Part shown: positions 1 through 6,069 of the stretch, one piece after another
How positions within the stretch are numbered: position 1 is the stretch's first letter
Layout of the letters: each line of letters opens with the position of its first letter
NCBI GenBank assembly: GCA_017460265.1
Contig: JAFUBJ010000355.1
Span: forward strand, 1-6,447
Length of the DNA: 6,447 nucleotides
Direction: 5' to 3'
Origin: Atopobiaceae bacterium
Lineage (GTDB): Bacteria; Actinomycetota; Coriobacteriia; Coriobacteriales; Atopobiaceae
Notes under the pieces: generated by a model
What the model saw: the letters and a program-made list of their open reading frames with translations, nothing else
The model's database searches: none
What the model was told of the DNA's origin: nothing
Made by a program: the position numbers and the translations under genes

Positions 1-794
1 CAGGCCTTTGCCAGGGCAACGTTGCAGCAGCTGCAGGCCCCACAGCCGCAACCCATGAGCCGCTCCATCGACACCTGACAGGCTACGCCATGATCTTTCG
101 CGATCTTTGCCACGGCCGCCATCATGGGAGTGGGTCCACAGGTATAGACCTGGGCATACGAGCGCCTCTTCAGAAGGTCGGACATGCCCTCCGTCGCAAA
201 CATCCCCTTGCCAAGGCCCGCTCCGTATGTTCCGTCGTCAGTGGTGAGGGTAACGATGCGCTCTGGGTCATAGCCACCCTCCCAACCGTTTTCGGGAAGC
301 TGGACACCCCCGTAGTGCAAAACCTCGTCTGAGTCGGGAAAGACCATCATCGACTTGGTGCGTGCACCCACGACAACGTCAAAACCGATCCTTTGCTGCG
401 CGAGCATGCGGGCGCAGGCAAGGATGGGCGGCAGCCCAATGCCGCCCGCAACGAGCAGGGCACGCCCTTCTCCCTTGGGAAGCGACCAGCCCTTGCCGCA
501 GGGGCCGACGACGGTGGAGGTGTCGCCCACGCGCATCTGGCTCAGGCGCCTTGTGCCCTCCCCCACCAAGGCATAGAGCAGCTCGACTGAGCCGCCCTTG
601 TTGTCTATGCGGGAAAACGAGAGAGGGATGCGCAGGATATGGGACCCATCCCCCGGAACGGAGAGGTTCATGAACTCGCCTGGTTGCATGTCGTGAGCCA
701 CAGACGAGCGAATCCTCATGCGGTAGACGCCCTCGGCAGCAGGCTCATTGAGCTCAACGGTAAAGTCATGCAAAGACGCTTGATCGGTATCCAA
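1..794 (-). CDS. pyrK: Dihydroorotate dehydrogenase electron transfer subunit PyrK, 3' end cut by window edge
   Basis: This is the FAD and [2Fe-2S] subunit of class 1B dihydroorotate dehydrogenase; with PyrD it passes electrons from dihydroorotate to NAD+ in the cytoplasm. 264 codons are visible from a TTG start at 794, chosen because AAAGGAGG (806-799) lies just upstream and no ATG gives the full N-terminus. Residues about 8-105 form the ferredoxin-reductase-like FAD domain, with the flavin motif region RIPLSFS at 55-61. The NAD domain has AGGIGLPPI (116-124) and CGPTPM (219-224). The cluster motif follows MERLMG, with C249, C254 and C257 in CX4CX2C spacing; the fourth cysteine should lie beyond the window. 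Extra cysteines occur at 251 and 256. Family members usually read RRPxS where this one has RIPLS, so the arginine expected next to proline is isoleucine. The last two visible bases are TG. pyrD probably follows. The identification is firm. Confidence 0.95.
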   Translation of the reverse strand, partial: MDTDQASLHDFTVELNEPAAEGVYRMRIRSSVAHDMQPGEFMNLSVPGDGSHILRIPLSFSRIDNKGGSVELLYALVGEGTRRLSQMRVGDTSTVVGPCGKGWSLPKGEGRALLVAGGIGLPPILACARMLAQQRIGFDVVVGARTKSMMVFPDSDEVLHYGGVQLPENGWEGGYDPERIVTLTTDDGTYGAGLGKGMFATEGMSDLLKRRSYAQVYTCGPTPMMAAVAKIAKDHGVACQVSMERLMGCGCGACSCCNVALAKA

Positions 795-798
795 CGGT

Positions 799-806
799 CC
801 TCCTTT
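799..806 (-). promoter_or_regulatory. Ribosome binding site of pyrK, fixing a TTG start
   Basis: AAAGGAGG is a near-perfect anti-SD match, with four bases (ACCG) before TTG. The next in-frame ATG is codon 26, inside the conserved FAD domain, so the TTG start is preferred despite the short spacer. Confidence 0.8.
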
Positions 807-828
807 CACGTGCTCAGAATCCAAGTAA

Positions 829-855
829 GCCCCGAAGGGCTCATCCCTTCGGGGC
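829..855 (-). terminator. Perfect 11-bp GC-rich hairpin between pyrC and pyrK; leaky terminator or mRNA-stability element
   Basis: On the minus strand the arm GCCCCGAAGGG (855-845) pairs without mismatch with CCCTTCGGGGC (839-829) around a five-base loop (844-840). It lies 19 bases after the pyrC stop and 34 bases before the pyrK start. The following sequence is TTACTTGG, so the U-tract is poor and termination would be partial at best. Possible roles are reduced expression of pyrK and later genes, or protection or processing of the pyrRBC message. The hairpin is certain from the sequence; its role is inferred. Confidence 0.6.
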
Positions 856-873
856 AAAGCGAAGGCAGTGAGG

Positions 874-2166
874 CTATGCGACGACAACCCCGTCCGCAAG
901 GGTGCGCTTGCCAGCCATGAGCACGTCCGTGGCGACGCCCGTCAGGTGCTGGCCTAGGAAGGCTGAGTTCTTCGACTTGCTCTGGAAGTAATCCTCGGTC
1001 ACGTCGATCTCGCGCTTGGGATCGATCAGGGTTAGGTCTGCCTGAGAGCCCGCCTCGATCTTCACGGGCTTGCAGCGCAGCAGCGCACGCGGATTCACGG
1101 CCATGACCTCAACGAGTCGTGACCAGCTCATCTTTCCGGTGCCCACCATGTTGGTCAGCATAAGGGGAAGCGAGGTCTCAAGGCCGATCGTGCCAAAGAA
1201 GGCGATCTCCCATTCGCAGTCCTTCTCGTGCTTGGCATGGGGCGCGTGGTCGGTGACGACGCAGTCGATGGAGCCGTCAAGGATGCCCGCGCACAGCGCC
1301 TCCATGTCGGAACGCTTGCGCAGCGGCGGGTTCATCTTGAGGTTGGTGTTGTACGTGTCGTCGATGTCCTCGTCACACAGGAAGAGGTGGTGAGGGGTGA
1401 CTTCGCAGGTCACGGGCAGGCCCTCGGCCTTTGCGGCCTTCACGAGCTCGAGCCCCTTCTCGGTGGAGATGTGGCAGATGTGCAACGCGCAGCCCGTGGA
1501 GCGGCAGAGCTCGATGTCACGCCAGATCTCGAGCTCCTCGGCAAGCGGGGGCCAGCCAAACATGCCCAGGCGCGTGGCGGCACGACCGGAGTTGATGACG
1601 CCGTTGCCGGAGAGGCTCTCGACCTCGCAGTGGGCACAGACCACGCGGTCGAACTGGCTCACGTAGGCCATGCAGGTCTTCATCATGCCCGCGCTCTGCA
1701 CGCCGTGGCCGTCGTCGGAAAACGCGCTCGCGCCTTCCATCACCATGTCGCCAATCTCTGCGAGTGACTCGCCCTTCTCGCCACGCGTGAGGGCGCCCAT
1801 CGGGCGCACGTGCACAAGGCCGGCCTTGCGGGCGCGGTCACTCGGGTAGCGGATCTCGGCGCCGTCATCGGTCACCGGGTCGGTGTTGGGCATGGTGGCT
1901 ACGTCGGTGAAGCCGCCGTGGGCTGCGGCGCGAGAGCCGGTGGCGATGGTCTCCTTGTACTCAAAGCCCGGGTCACGGAAGTGCACGTGCATGTCGACCA
2001 GGCCCGGGACCAGGTACTTGCCGGTACCTTCGATGACCTCGGCGTCCGCTGCCTCGATGGACTCCGCGACCTCGACGATCTCCTTGCCGTCAACGAGCAC
2101 GTCACGGATGTCGTCCAGGCCCACCTGCGGGTCTACCACATGGGCACCCTTGATCAGATATGCCAT
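874..2166 (-). CDS. pyrC: Dihydroorotase, class I
   Basis: Zinc amidohydrolase that cyclises carbamoyl-aspartate to dihydroorotate, the third step of UMP synthesis, in the cytoplasm. The protein has 430 residues, the usual length for the class I (Bacillus/Aquifex-type) enzyme. The metal ligand motif GLVDMHVHFRDPG contains H60 and H62, with substrate-binding R64. MPNTDP (92-97), AFSDDG with bridging D151, AHCE with H179, CHIST with H232 and TDHAPH with catalytic D306 are all in the expected order, so the site looks intact. The C-terminal part completes the small beta domain of the amidohydrolase fold (ADLTLIDP, 376-383). The ATG at 2166 overlaps the pyrB TAA by one base (TAATG) and has GGGAGGAG at 2181-2174, so translation is probably coupled to pyrB. 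The frame stays open upstream to about 2580, but that part only overlaps pyrB in another frame and is not coding. Confidence 0.97.
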   Translation of the reverse strand: MAYLIKGAHVVDPQVGLDDIRDVLVDGKEIVEVAESIEAADAEVIEGTGKYLVPGLVDMHVHFRDPGFEYKETIATGSRAAAHGGFTDVATMPNTDPVTDDGAEIRYPSDRARKAGLVHVRPMGALTRGEKGESLAEIGDMVMEGASAFSDDGHGVQSAGMMKTCMAYVSQFDRVVCAHCEVESLSGNGVINSGRAATRLGMFGWPPLAEELEIWRDIELCRSTGCALHICHISTEKGLELVKAAKAEGLPVTCEVTPHHLFLCDEDIDDTYNTNLKMNPPLRKRSDMEALCAGILDGSIDCVVTDHAPHAKHEKDCEWEIAFFGTIGLETSLPLMLTNMVGTGKMSWSRLVEVMAVNPRALLRCKPVKIEAGSQADLTLIDPKREIDVTEDYFQSKSKNSAFLGQHLTGVATDVLMAGKRTLADGVVVA

Positions 2167-3089
2167 TACTCTTCTCCTCCCAGCAGCAGGTACATCTCGG
2201 CCATGCGGGTGAGGACGCCCGCATTGACCTGGTTCAGGATTCTCGAGCGAGCACAGTCGGCCACCTCGGCGTCTATCTCCATGCCGCGGTTCATCGGGCC
2301 AGGGTGGCAGATGATGGCATTGGGCTTCATGCGTGCCTCGCGCTCGAGCGAAAGGCCATAGAGGCGGTTGTACTCGCGGCGGCTCGGGATGGCCGCGCCC
2401 TCCATGCGCTCGAGCTGGACGCGCAGCATGTACACCACGTCCATGTCCTCGATGACGTCGTCGAGGTGATTGGTCTGGTTGCACCCAAACCAGCTGGGAT
2501 CGCCCACCTGGAAGGTGGGAGGTGCCACGAGCGTCACGTCGGCGCCCATGGTCTTGAGCGCGGGGGCAAGGGATCCGCACACGCGGCTGTGCGCAAGGTC
2601 GCCCACGATGGCGACCTTCAGGCCGTCAAGGTGGCCGAAGTGCTCACGGATGGTGTAGAGGTCGAGCATCGCCTGGGTGGGATGCTGATGCTTGCCGTCG
2701 CCGCCGTTGATGACGATGGCGTCGGTGTTCTCGGTGATCTTCTGCGGGGTGCCTGCAAGCCTCGCGCGCACGACGAACATGTCGACGTTCATGGCGTCAA
2801 TGGTCTGGATGGTGTCAGCGAGGCTCTCGCCCTTCACGACCGACGAGGTGGATCCGCCCATGGAGATGGAGTCTGCGGAAAGGCGCTTCTCGGCCAGCTC
2901 GAAGCTCTTGAGCGTTCTGGTCGACGGCTCGAGGAACAGGTTCACGATGGTGCGTCCGCGCAGGGCAGGAACCTTCTTGATGGTTCGCGCGTTGACGATG
3001 GGGTCAAACGACTTAGCCGTGTCGAGAATCTGCGTGATGTCGTCGGCAGTCAGGCTCGTCGTGTCAATGAGGTGCTTGACGGAAAGCAT
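2166..3089 (-). CDS. pyrB: Aspartate carbamoyltransferase catalytic subunit
   Basis: Condenses carbamoyl phosphate and L-aspartate to carbamoyl-aspartate, the committed step of pyrimidine synthesis. The 307-residue length is typical of catalytic chains. The carbamoyl-phosphate domain shows FLEPSTRT (52-59) and VVKGES with K86. The catalytic GDGKHQHPTQ (130-139) contains H136, and GDLAHSR (163-169) follows. The aspartate domain shows MLRVQ (221-225) and HPGPMNRG (262-269). Two small departures are Leu60 after STRT, where Arg is common, and RA at 108-109, where the family often has RH; neither removes a known catalytic residue. No pyrI regulatory subunit is seen in the window, so control is probably through PyrR in the leader. 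The start is two bases after the pyrR stop, with GGAGGTGA at 3106-3099 inside the end of pyrR. Confidence 0.97.
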   Translation of the reverse strand: MLSVKHLIDTTSLTADDITQILDTAKSFDPIVNARTIKKVPALRGRTIVNLFLEPSTRTLKSFELAEKRLSADSISMGGSTSSVVKGESLADTIQTIDAMNVDMFVVRARLAGTPQKITENTDAIVINGGDGKHQHPTQAMLDLYTIREHFGHLDGLKVAIVGDLAHSRVCGSLAPALKTMGADVTLVAPPTFQVGDPSWFGCNQTNHLDDVIEDMDVVYMLRVQLERMEGAAIPSRREYNRLYGLSLEREARMKPNAIICHPGPMNRGMEIDAEVADCARSRILNQVNAGVLTRMAEMYLLLGGEE

Positions 3090-3091
3090 GG

Positions 3092-3658
3092 CTACTGCTC
3101 ACCTCCAACGGTCTTTTCGATGCCCCAGATCTCGACCGAGTCGACCTCGTCGAGCGGGGTGATGCTTACGCGGACGTCCTCCTCGTGCGAGGACGGAACG
3201 TTCTTGCCAACATAGTCGGCACGAATGGGCAGCTCACGATGGCCGCGGTCAACCATGACGGCAAGCTGGACGGTCTTGGGACGGCCAAGGTCCATGAGGG
3301 CATCGAGGCCGGAACGAACCGTGCGACCGGTGTAGAGGACGTCGTCAACCAGCACGACATCAACGCCGTCAATCGAGAAGAGGATCTCGGTGGCGTGAAT
3401 CACGGGGCTGATGTGGCGCTTGAAGTCGTCACGGTAGAAGCTGATGTCAAGCTTGCCAATGTGGGGACGGACGCCCTCGATGTCCTCGATCTTGTCGGCA
3501 AGACGCTCGGCGATGGGCACGCCGCGACGCTGTATGCCAACGAGGGCAATTCCCTCCGCGCCTTCGTTATGCTCGATGATCTCGTGCGCGATGCGGGTGA
3601 TGGCGCGGTCCATCGCCTGCTCGTCCATGATCTGGGCCTTGAGTGTGGCCTGTTCCAT
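3092..3658 (-). CDS. pyrR: Bifunctional pyr operon regulator / uracil phosphoribosyltransferase PyrR
   Basis: PyrR is a phosphoribosyltransferase-fold protein that binds pyr leader RNA in response to UMP and, in many species, also makes UMP from uracil and PRPP. The 188 residues match the family length of about 180. The PRPP loop VVLVDDVLYTGRTVR (101-115) is canonical, and GIQRRGVPIAERL (41-53) and DISFYRDD (71-78) are typical PyrR segments. The ATG at 3658 is chosen because AAGGAG ends four bases upstream and the protein aligns from there. An upstream in-frame ATG at 3712 would put the coding region through a terminator hairpin and is rejected. It is the first gene of the operon, so it is itself under the leader it is expected to control. 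The fold assignment is firm; whether both activities are present cannot be seen here. Confidence 0.96.
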   Translation of the reverse strand: MEQATLKAQIMDEQAMDRAITRIAHEIIEHNEGAEGIALVGIQRRGVPIAERLADKIEDIEGVRPHIGKLDISFYRDDFKRHISPVIHATEILFSIDGVDVVLVDDVLYTGRTVRSGLDALMDLGRPKTVQLAVMVDRGHRELPIRADYVGKNVPSSHEEDVRVSITPLDEVDSVEIWGIEKTVGGEQ

Positions 3659-3662
3659 GAGA

Positions 3663-3670
3663 CTCCTTCC
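3663..3670 (-). promoter_or_regulatory. Ribosome binding site of pyrR
   Basis: GGAAGGAG with a four-base spacer (TCTC) to the ATG at 3658. It lies just after the terminator U-tract, so it is only transcribed when the leader is read through. It decides between the 188-residue start and the longer frame. Confidence 0.85.
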
Positions 3671-3673
3671 TAC

Positions 3674-3712
3674 AAATAAAAAACGCCTCTGCGACCACAT
3701 GGCGCGAGGCAT
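3674..3712 (-). terminator. Intrinsic terminator (attenuator) in the pyr leader
   Basis: On the minus strand ATGCCTCGCG (3712-3703) pairs with CGCAGAGGCGT (3693-3683). The stem has eight Watson-Crick pairs in two runs with one bulged A (3690), plus outer U-G and A-U pairs, around a nine-base loop. It is followed directly by six T (3683-3678), one A and three more T. This is a well-formed Rho-independent terminator placed 15 bases before the pyrR ATG and pointing into the operon. That position fits regulated attenuation, not the end of a transcript. Its 5' arm can pair instead with 3758-3751. Confidence 0.88.
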
Positions 3713-3758
3713 CCAGAAAGGCTCATGAAAGAGTGCATCTATGTTGCGAAGCCTTGCG
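3703..3758 (-). promoter_or_regulatory. Predicted antiterminator of the pyr attenuator
   Basis: CGCAAGGC (3758-3751) can pair with GCCTCGCG (3710-3703), giving seven pairs with one A-C mismatch. The first arm is also the 3' side of the PyrR-loop stem, and the second is the 5' side of the terminator, so this pairing excludes both. A second possible pairing, AAGGCT (3755-3750) with AGCCTT (3723-3718), could support or replace it. The logic follows the Bacillus pyr attenuators; the folding itself is inferred by hand. Confidence 0.6.
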
Positions 3759-3782
3759 GGTATCTCGTACCACGCTTAAAGG
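3752..3782 (-). promoter_or_regulatory. Predicted PyrR-binding stem-loop (anti-antiterminator)
   Basis: The layout on the minus strand is lower stem CCTT/AAGG (3782-3779 with 3755-3752), a 5'-side internal bulge TAA (3778-3776), and a three-pair stem GCG/CGC (3775-3773 with 3758-3756). Above these come a bulged T (3772), a four-pair stem GGTA/TACC, and the loop CGAGA (3767-3763). Bacillus PyrR-binding loops have the same order: lower stem, purine-rich 5' bulge, upper stem with a bulged U, and a loop of NGNGA type. This loop fits NGNGA; the upper stem is two pairs longer than in the Bacillus model. With UMP, PyrR should stabilise it and allow the terminator to form. Confidence 0.7.
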
Positions 3783-3791
3783 TCGAACCCA

Positions 3792-3820
3792 AATATACCC
3801 TTTACAGGCGGCATTTGCAA
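3792..3820 (-). promoter_or_regulatory. Predicted sigma-70-type promoter of the pyr operon
   Basis: A -35 box TTGCAA (3820-3815, four of six consensus bases) and a -10 box TATATT (3797-3792, five of six) are separated by 17 bases in a locally AT-richer stretch. The predicted start near 3784 lies immediately before the PyrR-binding stem-loop, giving a leader of about 125 bases. Confidence 0.7.
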
Positions 3821-3866
3821 TTGACCACAACGTGCACACCCCGCTGCGGAACGTGGGAGTGTATCT

Positions 3867-4922
3867 TCAGACGAGTCCACCGTCCCTGCCAAGCAGCATA
3901 CGTAGCGTCGAAAGCCTGCCATACAGGTGCTTATGGAGCGAAGACGAGAGCCCCAGCTGAGCGAAAGAGGAAATATGTCCACCAGAAACTGCGACCTTGA
4001 GGGCCTTTGCCTCGGGGGCGGCAAGGCCGCAGCCAAGGATCGCCTCGTCGTCGAAATGGCATCGCAGAACCTCACCAAGAGCAGCCATCACCTTGACACA
4101 TTCCTCGTGCGACAAGGAAAGTGCGTCGTCAACGATGAAGGAGCAGGTCCAGGAAAGCAGCGGCCTCGTGAACGCATCGACGATGCCCAGGGACTCGTAG
4201 TCACTAAGGACAAAGCGAAGGATGCTGACGTGCTCCACGAGCATGGAGCACGCGCTCTTTCTCACGTCGTTCATGAGCGAACCTGAACGCGTGACGCGAT
4301 ACTCGTAGAGCCTGTCTTGCACAACCTCGGTCTTATGGGCACGCGCATAGGCGGCAAACTGGAAGACCTGGTCTTCACCATACCCAATGCCCTCGTCAAA
4401 GACGAGGCCCTCCCTTTGCAAAAAGTCCCTGCGAAACGCGTTGCGCCACACAAAGGGACGGGTGTCGGGGCGAAAGAGCAGTTCCTCGCAGACGCCATCG
4501 TACGAGGCTGCCGTCGGGGACAAGGTCTTCTCGAGCCAGGGTGAAGACGCGTCGCGCGGAAGGGCGTAGCCCCCAAAGACCAATGCGTCCGCGTCAGATC
4601 GGTCAAGGTGCCCTATGACCTTTCCACAGGCGTCTGGAAGGAACCTGTCGTCAGAGTCTAGAAAGCAGACGTAGGCACCTCGTGCTGCAGCCAGGCCGGC
4701 ATTGCGTGCGCTCGAGAGACCCCCGTTTGACTTGCTCACTACTCGAATCCAGTCACACTTGCGATACCAGTCGGCAAGAATCTCGGCGGAGGAGTCCGTC
4801 GACCCGTCATCGACGCAGACGGCCTCAAAGTCGTGGCAGTCCTGATCGCTCAGAGACTGCAGGCATTCGCCAAGATAGGCCTCAACGTTATAGACGGGAA
4901 CGATGACCGACAGTCGTGTCAT
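3867..4922 (-). CDS. Family 2 glycosyltransferase (second of pair)
   Basis: A GT-A fold enzyme that should transfer a sugar from a nucleotide-sugar donor during surface polysaccharide synthesis, on the cytoplasmic face; donor and acceptor cannot be read from the sequence. The 351 residues begin LSVIVPVYNVEAYL (4-17). The nucleotide-binding DDGSTDSS lies at 38-45, SNGGLSSARNAGL at 65-77, the metal-binding DSDD at 89-92, and FVWRNAFRRDFL plus GYGEDQVF with the likely catalytic base (ED, 183-184) around 157-187. The C-terminal 130 residues are less conserved and probably helical. No transmembrane segment is evident. The ATG at 4922 overlaps the previous gene's TGA (ATGA) and has AAGGAGG at 4937-4931. 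The frame stays open upstream to 4991, but that part overlaps the first transferase and is rejected. It resembles its neighbour at the N-terminus, so a shared origin is likely. Confidence 0.93.
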   Translation of the reverse strand: MTRLSVIVPVYNVEAYLGECLQSLSDQDCHDFEAVCVDDGSTDSSAEILADWYRKCDWIRVVSKSNGGLSSARNAGLAAARGAYVCFLDSDDRFLPDACGKVIGHLDRSDADALVFGGYALPRDASSPWLEKTLSPTAASYDGVCEELLFRPDTRPFVWRNAFRRDFLQREGLVFDEGIGYGEDQVFQFAAYARAHKTEVVQDRLYEYRVTRSGSLMNDVRKSACSMLVEHVSILRFVLSDYESLGIVDAFTRPLLSWTCSFIVDDALSLSHEECVKVMAALGEVLRCHFDDEAILGCGLAAPEAKALKVAVSGGHISSFAQLGLSSSLHKHLYGRLSTLRMLLGRDGGLV

Positions 4923-6001
4923 CCCACGACCCTCCTTGCGGCAAATCGCGCCGCAAGCTGGAGCGCGGCGGAGGGGCCGCCCAGCTGCCAATAGTGCTTG
5001 AGCATCGTCAGCTCGTCATCGCTGCCATACGTTCCGAAGGCGCTCAGGAAGCGCTTTGGCTCGGAGAGGAGTGCCATGAGGTCGGTCCGCTTGTACCATC
5101 CAAGCATGCCTGGGTCGAGCCTTCCCAAGGCAAGGTCTTCCGTCAGCTCTTCACGGGCGCGGTCAAGGAACTTCTCGCGCAGCTCGGACGAAAGCCTTCC
5201 GGCATTCCACATGTAGCTGTCAAACTTCATCCGACACGCGATGGCCATCAGGCGCTCAGAAAGCTCGGGCCTCTCGTTAAGGAAGCGCTGGATCTCAGCA
5301 TACTCGTCACAGACGCAGTACACCTTGCCAGGGCTGTTGATGGATGATGCCTCGTTGTCCTGACGGTACCTTAGGACGTAGTTGGGTATGCACGTCACCT
5401 TGTTGGCAAGGGCCCACACCTTGAAGGTGAAGCTCGTGTCCTGATAGGACGCGCCGGGTGTCTCCAGAAAGTCGATGCCGTTGTCGACAAGGAAGGAGCG
5501 CTTGTAGAGGGCAGACCAGATGGAGGGCTTTCCGTAGAAGAGCCACTCTCCCTCGGTGGAGGGACAGAAGGTCTCGCCCGCATGCTCCGGGTCGACCAGG
5601 TCAAAGGGGACGCGCAGCTCTTCGGGAACCGACCAGTAGAGCCAGAAGTTTGCCTTCACGGCGTCGGCGTCCTCCCACTGGACCGCGTCATGAAGGACCT
5701 CGAGGGCGTCAGGCTCAAAGAGGTCATCTGATTCCAGGATGGCAATGTAGGTGCCCCTCGCCTTCTGTAGGCCGCGATTCATGGAGGCACCGTAGCCAGA
5801 ATTAGGCTTGTCAATGACGCTAAAGCGCGGATCCTTGTCCAAATAGCGCTGGATGATCTCGCGCGATGAGTCCGTGGACCCGTCGTTGATGAGAATGACT
5901 TCGAAGTCCTCGAAGGACTGCGCGCAGAGCGAATCGAGGCACGCCTCAAGATAGCGTTCGACGTTATAGATAGGTACCAGTACGCTGATCTCAGGTGTCA
6001 C
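4919..6001 (-). CDS. Family 2 glycosyltransferase (first of pair)
   Basis: A second GT-A fold transferase of 360 residues, expected to act in the same glycan pathway as the gene that overlaps its end. Visible motifs are ISVLVPIYNVERYL (5-18), INDGSTDSS (38-46), NSGYGASMNRGL (67-78) and ESDD (90-93), which replaces the more usual DSDD. SIWSALYKRSFL spans 160-171. GASYQDTSF (183-191) occupies the place where many relatives carry an ED pair, so QD or its Asp188 would supply the base. GYGASMNRG and YQD together suggest a subfamily distinct from its neighbour, though exact specificity cannot be given. The C-terminal third is charged and helical, and no membrane segment is evident. The start is GTG at 6001, directly after a strong GGGGAGGTGA; no in-frame ATG gives a complete N-terminal strand. 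Confidence 0.92.
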   Translation of the reverse strand: MTPEISVLVPIYNVERYLEACLDSLCAQSFEDFEVILINDGSTDSSREIIQRYLDKDPRFSVIDKPNSGYGASMNRGLQKARGTYIAILESDDLFEPDALEVLHDAVQWEDADAVKANFWLYWSVPEELRVPFDLVDPEHAGETFCPSTEGEWLFYGKPSIWSALYKRSFLVDNGIDFLETPGASYQDTSFTFKVWALANKVTCIPNYVLRYRQDNEASSINSPGKVYCVCDEYAEIQRFLNERPELSERLMAIACRMKFDSYMWNAGRLSSELREKFLDRAREELTEDLALGRLDPGMLGWYKRTDLMALLSEPKRFLSAFGTYGSDDELTMLKHYWQLGGPSAALQLAARFAARRVVG

Positions 6002-6004
6002 AGG

Positions 6005-6014
6005 TCACCTCCCC
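6005..6014 (-). promoter_or_regulatory. Ribosome binding site fixing a GTG start for the first glycosyltransferase
   Basis: GGGGAGGTGA contains a complete anti-SD match. It sits three bases before GTG at 6001, which leaves six bases between GGAGG and the start codon. This supports the non-ATG start. Confidence 0.8.
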
Positions 6015-6069
6015 GTATTTGATGAGAGCCAAGGTGCGCCGCAAGCGGCTCCTCGGACATGGTAGCACG

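Noticed and set aside
1228..2361. Two plus-strand frames of about 180 codons opposite pyrC and pyrB
   Set aside because: They mirror minus-strand codons of confirmed enzymes and show no family motif.
2167..2580. N-terminal extension of the pyrC frame by 138 codons
   Set aside because: It overlaps pyrB in another frame, is low-complexity Arg/Pro/His-rich, and the family N-terminus with a good ribosome binding site begins at 2166.
2160..3215. 351-codon plus-strand open frame opposite pyrB
   Set aside because: It is fully antisense to a well-supported pyrB, has no recognisable domain and is rich in Ala, Arg, Gly, His and Val. This is the typical shadow frame of a GC-rich gene.
3185..3679. 164-codon plus-strand frame opposite pyrR
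   Set aside because: Antisense shadow of pyrR with no domain, and no promoter or ribosome binding site of its own.
3659..3712. Longer pyrR start adding 18 residues
   Set aside because: It would translate the terminator hairpin and U-tract, lacks a ribosome binding site, and PyrR homology starts at the ATG at 3658.
3826..3860. Possible terminator after the second glycosyltransferase
   Set aside because: Only short, interrupted pairings (CCAC/GTGG, CCG/CGG) and no T-run on the minus strand.
4923..4991. Longer start for the second glycosyltransferase
   Set aside because: The extra residues overlap the end of the first transferase and precede the conserved first strand. The ATGA junction with AAGGAGG is the better start.
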